Numbered from the stretch's first letter, positions 28,937-39,190 are shown. The stretch: DNA of 64,000 bases from Albidovulum sediminis (GCF_025380365.1 NZ_JAOCQF010000001.1:1054001-1118000); one strand, 5' to 3'. The notes: a model not told the origin generated them from the sequence alone. A program made the numbers and translations.

Positions 28937-29773
28937 ATGTCGAACGGTCCCTGGACGGATGAAGAGAACGACCTGATCGTCGCGGATTACTTCGCGATGC
29001 TGGCCATCGACATCTCCGCGCGCCGCTACAGCAAGGCCGAGCATCGCCGCGCGCTCCTTCCGCTGCTGAACGACCGGTCCGAGGGGGCCGTCGAGTTCAA
29101 GCACCAGAACATCAGCGCGGTGCTGAAGGGCCTCGGCGAGGACTGGATCCCCGGCTACAAACCCGCGTTCAATTTTCAGATGACGCTGGTTGATGCCGTG
29201 GCGCGGTGGCTGGCGCTGAACCCGGCCTGGCTTGGGCGTCAGCCGGGTTTGCGTCCTGCGGGTGGCATGCGCGAGGCGGCGCAGATCTGGATCGGGCCGC
29301 CGCCGACGCTGTCGAACCAGCCGCCTCCGCAGGAGCTGGACCAGATGCTGCACATCGCCCGCAAGTTCGACGTGGCCGGCCGGGACGAGCGCAACCGGGC
29401 ACTCGGCCGCGCGGGCGAGGAGCGCGTGCTGGCGCATGAACGGGCGGCCTTGCGGACAGCAGGACGGGACGATCTGGCGCGCAAGGTGCGCTGGGTGTCG
29501 GAGGAGGATGGCGACGGCGCGGGCTACGACATTGCGAGTTTCGCCCCGGACGGGCTCCCGCGGCTAATCGAAGTCAAGACGACGAACGGATGGGAGCGCA
29601 CGCCCTTCCACATCACCCGCAACGAACTGGCCGTGGCCGACGAACGCCGGTCGGAATGGCGCATGTTTCGGCTCTGGAATTTCTCACGCGAGCCAAAGGC
29701 GTTCGAACTGCATCCGCCACTGGACGCGCATGTCTCGCTGACCGCGACGACGTTTCAGGCGAGCTTTCACTGA
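28937..29773 (+). CDS. DUF3883-domain protein (PD-(D/E)xK-like)
   Basis: This 278-residue protein has a C-terminal DUF3883 domain. Its core GDGAGYDIASF-PDGLPRLIEVKTTNG (residues 191-218) carries the Asp and Glu-x-Lys of a PD-(D/E)xK nuclease-like fold, and it closes with WRMFRLWNF. The N-terminal part (WTDEENDLIVADYFAML, HQNISAVLKGLGEDWI) is a helical domain of unknown type. DUF3883 modules occur in restriction and defence proteins. It converges with the small HTH gene, three bases between the stops. Confidence 0.75.
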   Translation: MSNGPWTDEENDLIVADYFAMLAIDISARRYSKAEHRRALLPLLNDRSEGAVEFKHQNISAVLKGLGEDWIPGYKPAFNFQMTLVDAVARWLALNPAWLGRQPGLRPAGGMREAAQIWIGPPPTLSNQPPPQELDQMLHIARKFDVAGRDERNRALGRAGEERVLAHERAALRTAGRDDLARKVRWVSEEDGDGAGYDIASFAPDGLPRLIEVKTTNGWERTPFHITRNELAVADERRSEWRMFRLWNFSREPKAFELHPPLDAHVSLTATTFQASFH

Positions 29774-29776
29774 GGC

Positions 29777-30160
29777 TCAGTCGAACACCCGCTCCGGCTG
29801 TTCGTGCCACGGCAAGGCCGCGACATCGGTCAGTTTCAACAGGGTCACGGCGGGCACCTCCCGCTTGTAGACCAAGCGCTTGAGGACCCCCGGCGCGAGA
29901 TAGGCGAGCCGCAGCTGTCGGCTGACATGGCGTTCGGCCAGCCCTACGGCTTTCGCCAGATCGGTCACCGTGTTGAATTCACCAGTCTCCATGCGCCGCC
30001 GCCAGCCCCACGCCCTGCCGATGGCGCGCAGGATATGCGGATCCTGTGTCCGGTCTTCGCTGGGCAGATAGGTGGAGGGCGGCATGATCTTCGGCCGACC
30101 GTTCTGCTTGCGGACCTTGAGCGGCACGAAGATCTGGATGGACTCGTCGGGTTTCATCAT
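29777..30160 (-). CDS. small HTH protein of recombinase module, copy A
   Basis: The 127-residue protein contains a helix-turn-helix (FNTVTDLAKAVGLAERHVSRQLRLAYLAPGVL, residues 60-92) preceded by VPLKVRKQNGRPKIMPP. A related gene lies at 51,994-52,362; both follow the 3' end of a large serine recombinase with the ATG overlapping its stop. The pair is a known neighbourhood in alphaproteobacterial phages and islands. It is intact, unlike its recombinase. Likely DNA-binding; exact role unknown. Confidence 0.65.
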   Translation of the reverse strand: MMKPDESIQIFVPLKVRKQNGRPKIMPPSTYLPSEDRTQDPHILRAIGRAWGWRRRMETGEFNTVTDLAKAVGLAERHVSRQLRLAYLAPGVLKRLVYKREVPAVTLLKLTDVAALPWHEQPERVFD

Positions 30161-30375
30161 TCCGCCGCCACCTTCTTTCGTGGGGCCATCATGTCGCGCA
30201 TGACGCCGGAGACGCCGTCGGTCCGGACATCGATGACCAGCCCCTCGGACGTGACGGTGACCCGGCCCACCAGCAACTGCACGATCCGGGTCTGCTCTGC
30301 AGGGAACAGCTGGCTCCAGACGTCCTCGAACGTCTGCAGCGCAGAGATCACGTCGGCCTCGGCGAAGGAGTGACC
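30157..30375 (-). pseudogene. 3' end of large serine recombinase, copy A (truncated)
   Basis: About 72 residues remain: SFAEADVISALQTFEDVWSQ, LFPAEQTRIVQLLVGRVTV and GLVIDVRTDGVSGVMRDM. This matches the C-terminal end of large serine recombinases; a parallel stretch is at 52,359-52,838 (FTEADAREALQQLDPLWDEL, LFPAEQARIVALLVERVDI). The N-terminal catalytic part is missing and the sequence joins the secD fragment near 30,375, so this is a remnant. Confidence 0.75.
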
Positions 30376-30797
30376 GCGACAAGGGCGGCCGACAGTCCAT
30401 CAGGGTTACCGATGGTCACCCGCAGCTCGCCCGCCGGCGCATCCAAGCGGCGGACAGTGCCCACCTGATCGTGCAACTCGCGCAACGCATCCCGCACCTG
30501 CGGCCAGAGCAGTTCCATCCTTGCGGCATGGACATCCTTAACATGCACTGCGGCCAGAAGATGTGCGCCACCGCGCAGATCAAGGCCAAGGGCGACTAGG
30601 CTGGACGGGAGCCACGACGGCCATCGCTCGAGATCGGCCTCGGCCACTCCCGACAAAGCTCCGGTTTCGGCAAGGATGGCAGCGGCATCGTTGTGCCGTT
30701 CAACGGTCGGATAAAAGGCATTGGGAAGGGCAAAGAGGATGCCCCATAGACATACGCCCCAGATTAGGAGGCGTTTCCAGAGAAGGGTTCGTGACAT
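30376..30797 (-). pseudogene. N-terminal fragment of protein translocase subunit SecD
   Basis: About 140 residues remain, starting MSRTLLWKRLLIWGVCLWG (first membrane span) and containing the SecD hallmark SLVALGLDLRGGAHLLAAV (around residues 70-88). SecD with SecF drives late steps of protein export. Here it ends at ASN-like GNPDGLSAALVAV and runs into the recombinase remnant, so the rest of the gene (several hundred residues) is lost. It is a remnant, and a functional secD should exist elsewhere. Confidence 0.78.
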
Positions 30798-30970
30798 GAA
30801 CTGTCCTCGAACCGGCCGCGCACGCAGCACAGACCGCGTCGGATACCGGAAAATGATGTGACCTTGATTTCCCCGCAGGTCGCCTCGCGACCTGTGAGCA
30901 CTAGGTTTGGGCGAGCCGTTGGGGGCATTGAGGAGCCGCGCGCCGTGGCGCGGTCCTTGTGCATCAGCAG

Positions 30971-31339
30971 TCAGGAAATTGGGGGCGCGCGGGGTTCAGG
31001 GCGGCTTTTCTCGCCAACGACACAGTGCACACCGGGTGTACAAGGCACCGCCGCAAGCAATACTGCCAGCGCCAAATGCTGGCAGTCGCAGACAACGGTC
31101 GTATCCTCCGGATCGCCCGATTGCCGGAAGTCCGGCACGTGCAGCATCTTACCGGCAGAGGTGAGGATGGCTAGAGACTCTACCCCTTGCAGTGCTGCAA
31201 GGTTGGCAAGTGCAGGTTGCAGAGACAGATCTCTCGGTCTGGACTGTGCACTTACCCAGACCAGCAGAAGCGACAAAAGCATGATCAAGGCAAATGATGC
31301 CCGACCCTGCTGTGCTCCATGTTCTGCCTGCGCTTTCAT
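30971..31339 (-). CDS. membrane-anchored protein with DUF2946-like features
   Basis: This 122-residue frame starts MKAQAEHGAQQGRASFALIM with a hydrophobic anchor (residues 14-30). It contains two CDC-type cysteine motifs (TTVVCDCQHLALAVLLAAVPCTPGVHCVV) late in the protein, a layout seen in DUF2946-like proteins that may handle copper. An AAGGGCGAC ribosome site precedes the ATG at 31,339. No certain family. It follows the secD remnant on the same strand. Confidence 0.5.
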   Translation of the reverse strand: MKAQAEHGAQQGRASFALIMLLSLLLVWVSAQSRPRDLSLQPALANLAALQGVESLAILTSAGKMLHVPDFRQSGDPEDTTVVCDCQHLALAVLLAAVPCTPGVHCVVGEKSRPEPRAPPIS

Positions 31340-31569
31340 GTCGCCCTTGTCGCACTGCCAGCGCAGGTCGGCAATGCCAAATGCCTTGTTCACCATGCGA
31401 CCTGTATTAACTAATTGCCGATCACAGAAAACTGGAGGGACACATCGGCCCTGAGGTCGAGACTCGTTCGCCCGCATGTGCGCCACTAGGCTGCCCGAAA
31501 CAGCATGTCGCCGCGTCGCGCCGCCACCCGGCACCATCTCCAGAGATGGTCAAATACTTGCTCCGCTAG

Positions 31570-31704
31570 CTATTTCTTTTTGTGCTCGCCAAGATTGGTC
31601 AAGGCTTTGCCCTTCGTGAAGTCGGCTGTTGCAACGACCTTTTCCTTTGCCTTCTTGGGCTTCTTCGCTTCACGGTTGCCGCGTTGCTTGTCACCTTTGG
31701 CCAT
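31570..31704 (-). CDS. small basic protein downstream of groESL
   Basis: This 44-residue protein (MAKGDKQRGNREAKKPKKAK, then EKVVATADFTKGKALTNLGEHKKK) is nearly half Lys and Arg. An AGGAG ribosome site lies right before the ATG at 31,704. Such tiny lysine-rich proteins occur widely in alphaproteobacteria and lack a known role; they may bind nucleic acid. It lies behind groEL. Confidence 0.65.
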   Translation of the reverse strand: MAKGDKQRGNREAKKPKKAKEKVVATADFTKGKALTNLGEHKKK

Positions 31705-31807
31705 TTCAATTTCTCCTGGTTGCTTCTTCTGACGAAGTGATGCGTGTTTGTGTCCATCAAGAATGAAGTTTTGCATCCCGAGGCCCCTGCACAAGCGATG
31801 CTGTCGT

Positions 31808-33777
<1,970 letters not shown>

Positions 33778-33831
33778 GTAAGTGCTCCTTCTTCGGATGT
33801 CCAAGGGAGCATGGCGATGTTCGGATGAGCT

Positions 33832-33858
33832 TTGGCACTCGCCATACCGGAGTGCCAA
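33832..33858 (-). promoter_or_regulatory. CIRCE element (HrcA operator) before groES
   Basis: TTGGCACTC (33,832-33,840) and GAGTGCCAA (33,850-33,858) flank a 9-base spacer, the CIRCE geometry (consensus TTAGCACTC-N9-GAGTGCTAA) with a symmetric single change. It lies about 55 bases before the groES start. HrcA should repress this groESL at normal temperature. Confidence 0.88.
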
Positions 33859-33971
33859 TGTTATCGAAATGATGGCTCAGCAGGGCTTCTACAATAGCGC
33901 CTCAAGAATATCTCCCTGCTGTAGACCAGTTAGCACCCATTCATTCTCCGGCTCCTCTTCGAAGTTCGACC

Positions 33972-34208
33972 TCACATGCGGCTAAAAGATTTACCGCCAG
34001 TGATAATCGCGTTGATCAAGTCCGCGACGGCTCGGTGACCTTCCGTTTCGAGTTCGGTGCCGACGGCATTCTCATGGGTCGCTGCGGCGTCGCGAAGAAT
34101 CCCCACGATCTCGTGCTCTGGAAGCAGCCCTCGATCGCTCATGGCAAGCAGCAGCGCCTCGCAAATCGACAAGGCAGCCTGGCCTGCATGCTCGCCTGCG
34201 GTGGACAT
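33972..34208 (-). CDS. small acidic protein, unknown function
   Basis: This 78-residue protein (MSTAGEHAGQAALSICEALL, then LAMSDRGLLPEHEIVGILRDAAATHENAVG) is helical and has a sensible ATG at 34,208. No family is recognised by eye. It lies between groES and the divergent Crp/Fnr regulator. Confidence is limited by lack of a named domain. Confidence 0.5.
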   Translation of the reverse strand: MSTAGEHAGQAALSICEALLLAMSDRGLLPEHEIVGILRDAAATHENAVGTELETEGHRAVADLINAIITGGKSFSRM

Positions 34209-34357
34209 CTGGGTTTCCCTTCTTGGCATCGCGAACCAGGATGGTGAGGCTCGAATGCATCCGCACTTCTCGCAGGAAGTGCTCTATGCTGGACTGATCC
34301 AGAGCAGTGTTCGGACCGATTTCCGCTTCTGGGTCATCACGACACGCCAGGAGTCCC

Positions 34358-35092
34358 ATGACATCAGTTGAACAAAGCCCCCTGACCCGAAAGCTCTCAG
34401 CCTTCGTCGCCCTGTCTGATGTCGAATTGGCCGTGCTTGAACGCCTGCACCAGCGCCGCCGTACATTCATCGCAGGGCGCGACATGGTGCATCAGGGCCA
34501 GTCGGCTCAGGCCGCGTATATTCTGTCCGCGGGCTGGGTCTGTTCCTATAAGCTACAGGCCGACGGAACGCGGCAGATCGTGGATTTCCAGGTGCCTGGG
34601 GATTTCCTGGGGTTGCGGAGCGTTCTCTTGCGCACCTCGGATCACAGTTTCGAACCCATCGTGGACATCGAGGCCGCCGAAGTGCTGACGAGCGATCTTC
34701 TCGAGGCATTCGCGCGGACCCCTCGCCTGGCGACCTCCATACTCTGGGCGGCCTCGCGGGACGAGGCGATGGTCGTGGAACATCTCGTCGGGATCGGTCG
34801 GCGTGATGCGGACGCCCGCATGGCGCATCTATTGTTGGAGTTGAGCTCGAGGCTAATGCTGGTGGGATTGGGGGGCAAGGAGGGGTACGACTGCCCGCTC
34901 ACGCAGTATCACCTGGCGGATGCACTGGGGCTGAGTGCCGTCCACGTGAACCGCGTCTTGCGAAAGCTTCGCGAGAGCGGACTGGTGACCTTTCGGGACG
35001 GCCACGTGACGTTTCACGACTATGGCGGCCTGGTGAAACTTGCCGAGTTCGATGCAGCCTATCTGGACCAGACCGGGCCACTCCTGAAGTGA
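34358..35092 (+). CDS. Crp/Fnr-family transcriptional regulator
   Basis: The 244-residue protein has a cyclic-nucleotide-binding-like effector domain (RTFIAGRDMVHQGQSAQAAYIL, VDFQVPGDFLGLRSVLLR) and a Crp-type helix-turn-helix at residues 180-203 (LTQYHLADALGLSAVHVNRVLRKLRESGLV). No FNR-type cysteine cluster is seen at the N-terminus. An AGGAG ribosome site precedes the ATG at 34,358. The sensed signal is unknown. It is divergent from the small acidic protein gene. Confidence 0.9.
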   Translation: MTSVEQSPLTRKLSAFVALSDVELAVLERLHQRRRTFIAGRDMVHQGQSAQAAYILSAGWVCSYKLQADGTRQIVDFQVPGDFLGLRSVLLRTSDHSFEPIVDIEAAEVLTSDLLEAFARTPRLATSILWAASRDEAMVVEHLVGIGRRDADARMAHLLLELSSRLMLVGLGGKEGYDCPLTQYHLADALGLSAVHVNRVLRKLRESGLVTFRDGHVTFHDYGGLVKLAEFDAAYLDQTGPLLK

Positions 35093-35150
35093 GAGGGCCG
35101 CCCTCCGTTGTTCGGACGGCGACCCCGGTAATCACGTCAGACGATCGGGG

Positions 35151-35339
35151 TCACGCGAAGGCGTAGGTCGCCGCATCGCGTTCTTTGTTGGTCTCGGCGT
35201 CGTTCTTTGCCATATGCGCCTTCTCGGCAGCCCGGTAGTGCTTCAACGCCGCATCCTTCTTCAGGCCGGAGAACGCCTTGTCTCACCCGTCCTTCACGTC
35301 ATTCATCTTCTCGGCGGTCTCGTTGTGTTCAGGAGCCAT
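35151..35339 (-). pseudogene. small stress-type protein gene with in-frame TGA
   Basis: From ATG 35,339 (RBS AAGGAAAGGA) the frame reads MAPEHNETAEKMNDVKDG, then a TGA at codon 19, and continues in frame as DKAFSGLKKDAALKHYRAAE to a natural stop at 35,151. The charged, helical composition and good ribosome site indicate a real 62-codon gene. A TGG-to-TGA change at a likely tryptophan codon is the simple explanation. Family not certain. Confidence 0.5.
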
Positions 35340-35554
35340 TGGGATTGTCCTTTCCTTGACGTTCAGAGAATAAGAAGCGCGCCGACATGCCGACCCTTTA
35401 AGGATCGGCATGCCCACACACTACTCGGCTACTCGGAAAAAGATGCACCACCAACTGTTCGGCGGGCACGTCTCACCCAACCGGTTTCGGCGCCTCGACG
35501 CACTGACGGAGGTTAGTCCCGGCGCGTGCGGCAGGTCGATTGCCTCTTCGGCTC
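35340..35554. other. intergenic stretch, nothing recognised
   Basis: No gene or repeat stands out between the two small broken genes. It would hold the promoter of the gene at 35,151-35,339. Confidence 0.3.
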
Positions 35555-35859
35555 TCAAGTCACGGCAGTATGCTGGTGGGAAATCCTCAGCCTTTTGTTG
35601 TCATCGTTGAGGTAGCTCAAGGCGCAGAGTGCTTTGTAGATGGGCACGTCGGGTTTCTCTGCCGAGAACGGGTAGGTGAGAATGGCGATGCTGCGCCTCT
35701 GCGTGACCAGCTCAGCGGTTTCGTTCCATGAATCGAGACCGAGCCGAGCGAATGTGGAGAGGACCGTTACGACAAAGCCGTTCCGGTCTTCGCCGACCGA
35801 CACATAGAGAAATCGCTCGAACTCGGGCGGATGCGGGTGAGGACATTGGGGTCGACCAT
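35555..35859 (-). pseudogene. frameshifted small gene, unknown family
   Basis: A good start (RBS GGGAAAGGA, ATG 35,859) reads MVDPNVLTRIRPS and then goes out of frame, while the neighbouring frame continues EFERFLYVSVGEDRNGFVVTV and LSTFARLGLDSWNETAEL. This combined sequence resembles a small rhizobial-type protein family I cannot name. A base loss near 35,825 is the likely break. The C-terminal part beyond residue 45 diverges, so more damage is possible. Confidence 0.45.
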
Positions 35860-36129
35860 AGCCAATCCTTTCCCTGGTTACAGAAGCGCAGATCGCCCCT
35901 GTTTCCCGCAGGTTACGTGCGGGTCCGTTTCCGCGCCCTTACACAGTTCAGTGCTGACGGCAGGCCCCAAGCATTTTCAACTGGTGCGGCTCTCGATACT
36001 AACATGTGTCAGTGCGCCACGAATTCGCCTTGGGTACAAGAACAGAGATCGTTCGACTGGTCAGCGCCCGAAACCGCGGGCCGAAAACAGTGATGGACGA
36101 CAGATCTTCCACCATCGCGGAGGCCTGAA
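35860..36129. other. intergenic stretch, nothing recognised
   Basis: Short frames cross it but none has a recognisable domain. It would include the promoter region for the plus-strand gene series that starts at 36,130. Confidence 0.3.
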
Positions 36130-36444
36130 ATGACCATGCGGTCGACTCAATCTACGGTGACGTTTTCGAACGCGTTCACCTTGCCGGGATACCCGGGCGA
36201 ATTGCCTGCGGGCGACTACGAGGTTCTTGTCGAAGAAGAGCTTCTCCAGGGGCTCAGCTTCGAGGCTTACCGGCGGACGGCAACCTACCTGACAGTGCGC
36301 GGCAGCGGCAGTCATACGGGACGCACCGAGTTCCGCGCGATTTCTGACAATGATCTGAAAAAGGCGCTGGGTCGGGACGCGGCCCTGAGCCAGACCAACA
36401 ATCACAGCGAAGCGGCGCTTTCCCCGCAGGAGGTTAGAACATGA
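36130..36444 (+). CDS. small protein of LPPGDYEV paralogue family, copy 1
   Basis: This 104-residue protein has a first domain reading FTLPGYPGELPAGDYEVLVEEELLQGLSFEAYRRTATYLTVRG. The gene at 39,309 encodes a related segment (FQLPSFNETLPPGEYEIETQLLEP), so the two are paralogues. Similar proteins are common in rhizobia; function unknown. The stop overlaps the next gene start by four bases. Confidence 0.6.
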   Translation: MTMRSTQSTVTFSNAFTLPGYPGELPAGDYEVLVEEELLQGLSFEAYRRTATYLTVRGSGSHTGRTEFRAISDNDLKKALGRDAALSQTNNHSEAALSPQEVRT

Positions 36445-36785
36445 ACACTCCCGAATGGCTCAAGCCCGGTATCTACGGCGCCGCGATCGGCGCGGTTTTC
36501 GTTGGCGTGGTCGGCTTCACCTGGGGCGGCTGGGTGACCGGCGGCACCGCGAATGACAGGGCGATGGCGATGTCTCGTGACAACGTTGTCGCCTCCATGG
36601 TGCCGGTCTGCCTCGACATGGCGAGCTCCGACCCGGCACGCGCAGTCAAGATGGAGACGATCCGGGACGCCTCGACCTACCAGCGGCGCGACGCGCTCAT
36701 GGCCGCGGGCTGGGCGACCATGCCCGGAACTGATGCCCCGGATCGGGACATCGCGCAGGCGTGTCTCGCCGCACTCGAACTCTGA
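36441..36785 (+). CDS. membrane-anchored protein, unknown function
   Basis: This 114-residue protein has one N-terminal span (GIYGAAIGAVFVGVVGFTWGGWVTGG, residues 9-34) and a soluble helical rest with a cysteine in VCLDMASSDPARAVKM and another near the C-terminus. The start overlaps the preceding gene stop (ATGA). This type of protein occurs in rhizobia beside similar genes, but the role is unknown. Confidence 0.6.
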   Translation: MNTPEWLKPGIYGAAIGAVFVGVVGFTWGGWVTGGTANDRAMAMSRDNVVASMVPVCLDMASSDPARAVKMETIRDASTYQRRDALMAAGWATMPGTDAPDRDIAQACLAALEL

Positions 36786-36832
36786 ACGAGACAGGGCAAT
36801 TCAACATCAATACGCGGGGTGCGGAACAGATC

Positions 36833-37312
36833 ATGACACATGCGCAAACCCCTGCGCCTCCTGCTTCGGAGGCGACCGATCTCGAGCGGCGCGTACTGGC
36901 CCATGAAAGGGTGCTCCAAGCGCTTATCGCCTACATGGCCCGCACCGAGCCACGTTTCATCGACCACCTGCGAGAACGGTTCGTCGAACCGATGCGGATG
37001 GCCCGGCACGAACACGATCACCGCGAAACCGACGACTACGCAGAAGAATTCATTCGCGCCGTGATGCTCCTCGGCGACGTGCGCGCGCCAAAGGCTAAGG
37101 AGCTGGACGTGACCGAAAATCAACCAGTGCCGCCGGGAAGCAGAGGAGAACAGGTGTCTTCCATGGACCAGCCAGCGCAACGAGGAGGGGTTCAGGTACG
37201 CGAAAGAAACGGCATCTGGCAGGTGCAGGTAGATGGCAAGTTTCGCGGCGACTACCACCAGAAGGAACATGCCTTGGCGGCGGCGGCCTTACACAAGTTG
37301 TCCCTGCAATGA
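36833..37312 (+). CDS. cytosolic protein with DUF2188-like end
   Basis: The 159-residue protein has a helical N-terminal part (LERRVLAHERVLQALIAYMARTEPRF) and a C-terminal segment (VQVRERNGIWQVQVDGKFRGDYHQKEHALAAA) that looks like a DUF2188 repeat. Between them is a polar linker. The ATG at 36,833 follows AGAT-like upstream sequence. Its stop overlaps an upstream frame of the repeat protein gene. Function unknown. Confidence 0.55.
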   Translation: MTHAQTPAPPASEATDLERRVLAHERVLQALIAYMARTEPRFIDHLRERFVEPMRMARHEHDHRETDDYAEEFIRAVMLLGDVRAPKAKELDVTENQPVPPGSRGEQVSSMDQPAQRGGVQVRERNGIWQVQVDGKFRGDYHQKEHALAAAALHKLSLQ

Positions 37313-37509
37313 CCGGTATCACCCCACCAAAATTCCCTCAGGAATTCCCGATCCAGGTGGCCGAAAACGAAGGCATGCCGTCGAGATCGAACTTCAAGGG
37401 CTCGCCGCCACCTGCCGCGCGCACCCGACGGTTGACCGGAACACTCACGCTTGGGCTATCGAAGACCCGCGCGGCAGCCGACGGACTCCGGTCCGCAAAG
37501 GAAGAGCCG

Positions 37510-38313
37510 ATGAGGCACCACAAGGAATCGACGAGACACCCGCTTGCAAGGCTGATCGCGAGGAAGGCAGTCGTGGCCGGAGTGATCGCATCCATGGCCC
37601 TCCCCGTCTTCGCGCAAGACGGCACCGGGCCACTGCCGGGCAATGCAGAAGCCCGAAGCTATGGCGGCGGTTGGAACTGCGCGCTTGGTTTCCGGGTGAC
37701 CGGTGGGGAGTGTGTCGCCATCGACATCCCGGAGAATGCCTATGCAACCGGTCGGTCCTACGGTTCGGGCTGGGTGTGTCGGCGCGGGTACGAAGAAGTG
37801 GGAGGGACCGCCTGCGAGGCGATCCCAGTGCCCGAGAATGCCTTCCTGCGATCCTCCGGCCATGACTGGCAGTGCGACCGCGGATACCGACAGGAGCGCG
37901 AGACCTGCGTTCCAATCGTCCTACCAGACAATGCCTACCTCACCGACGAAACATCAGGCTCCGGATGGACCTGCGAGCGTGGTTTCACCGCCAGTTCCGA
38001 CACCTGCGTTCCGATCGCGGTTCCGGAGAACGGGTATCTCACCAACGCGGACTACGGTGACGCATGGGCCTGCGAGAGAGGTTTCTTCGAAATCGATGGC
38101 CGCTGCGATCCCGTGGCGCTTCCTGCGAATGCGTATCTCGACCAGGAGTCCTACGGGCCGGGATGGAGGTGCGAACGGGGCTTTGAGGCGGTGGACGATG
38201 CCTGCGTCGCGATAGATCTTCCTGCGAACGCCCATCTCGATCGATTGGGAAACCGCTGGAGCTGCGATCGCGGTTTCCAACTCGCGGATGGGGAGTGCGT
38301 TATTGGACGATAG
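37510..38313 (+). CDS. secreted protein with seven cysteine-containing repeats
   Basis: The 267-residue protein has a signal peptide (residues 1-34, with AVVAGVIASMALPVFA) and then seven tandem repeats of about 33 residues. The repeat core is GxxWxCxRGF-x(5-8)-C-V-x-I-x-x-PxNAYL, with two cysteines per unit, so each repeat may form a disulfide. An AAGGAAG ribosome site precedes the ATG at 37,510. It is followed by a transglutaminase-like gene. It could be a periplasmic or surface binding protein; function unknown. Confidence 0.65.
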   Translation: MRHHKESTRHPLARLIARKAVVAGVIASMALPVFAQDGTGPLPGNAEARSYGGGWNCALGFRVTGGECVAIDIPENAYATGRSYGSGWVCRRGYEEVGGTACEAIPVPENAFLRSSGHDWQCDRGYRQERETCVPIVLPDNAYLTDETSGSGWTCERGFTASSDTCVPIAVPENGYLTNADYGDAWACERGFFEIDGRCDPVALPANAYLDQESYGPGWRCERGFEAVDDACVAIDLPANAHLDRLGNRWSCDRGFQLADGECVIGR

Positions 38314-38353
38314 ATTGCCACGATTCGATCATGTCGGTGGACCGGGCATCCGG

Positions 38354-39190
38354 ATGCGCATCGGTTGTCGCTTGCGCTACAGGCTGACACAACCGACGCC
38401 GCTCATTGCCATGCTGAACGTGCACTATTCGCGCTTCGGCGATCTGGAGCGCGCCGACTATCTGGTTACCTCGCCCAGTGTGCCGCTGGAAAGCTATCGC
38501 GATGGGTTCGGCAACTGGTGCACGCGAATGGTGGCCCCGGCGGGGGACTTCACCCTGTCCAACGACGGGATCTTCCGCGACACCGGACTGCCTGATCCGA
38601 CAGCGCCCGAGGCCGAGCAACACGCAGTTCAGGACCTGCCCTTCGAAACCTTGGTCTATCTTCTCGGCAGTCGTTACTGCGACACCGATCTTTTGTCGGA
38701 GGAGGCCTGGCGCCTATTCGAGAACACCCCGCCTGGCTGGGCACGCGTCCAGGCGATCTGCGATTTCGTGTACTCCTCGGTCTCGTTCGACTACATGCAG
38801 GCGAACGCGACACGCACGGCGTCCCAGACGCTGGCGGGGGGACAGGGGGTCTGTCGGGATTTCGCCCATCTAGCAATTGCGTTCTGCCGGTGCATGAATA
38901 TCCCGGCCCGTTACTGTACCGGCTATCTGAGCGATATCGGCGAGCCCGTGCCGCATCCGCCCGGCGATTTTGCAGCCTGGATGGAGGTCTATCTCGACGG
39001 CCGCTGGTGGGTTTTCGATCCACGCAACAACGTGCGGCGGAAGGGACGGATCCTGATCGCCCGTGGCCGAGATGCTGCGGATGTGCCGCTGACGCAGACT
39101 TTTGGGCCGAACACCCTGACGCAGTTCGACGTCTGGACTTGGGACGCAAGACACGACCCAGCCGAGGCGTCGCCTGTTTCTGGCAAATGA
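38354..39190 (+). CDS. transglutaminase-like protein
   Basis: The 278-residue protein has a bacterial transglutaminase N-terminal segment (RIGCRLRYRLTQPTPLIAMLNVHYS) and the catalytic-cysteine core ASQTLAGGQGVCRDFAHLAIAFC. In most relatives the next motif contains the active-site histidine (HAW); here it reads DFAAWMEVYL, with alanine in that place. Followed by RWWVFDPRNN, which has the aspartate. Enzymatic activity is therefore doubtful. Cytosolic or periplasmic location is not clear. Start at 38,354 chosen by conservation. Confidence 0.8.
   Translation: MRIGCRLRYRLTQPTPLIAMLNVHYSRFGDLERADYLVTSPSVPLESYRDGFGNWCTRMVAPAGDFTLSNDGIFRDTGLPDPTAPEAEQHAVQDLPFETLVYLLGSRYCDTDLLSEEAWRLFENTPPGWARVQAICDFVYSSVSFDYMQANATRTASQTLAGGQGVCRDFAHLAIAFCRCMNIPARYCTGYLSDIGEPVPHPPGDFAAWMEVYLDGRWWVFDPRNNVRRKGRILIARGRDAADVPLTQTFGPNTLTQFDVWTWDARHDPAEASPVSGK

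Noticed and set aside
35151..35339. Selenocysteine at the in-frame TGA
   Set aside because: No selenocysteine-insertion hairpin or related family is evident; a TGG-to-TGA mutation is simpler.
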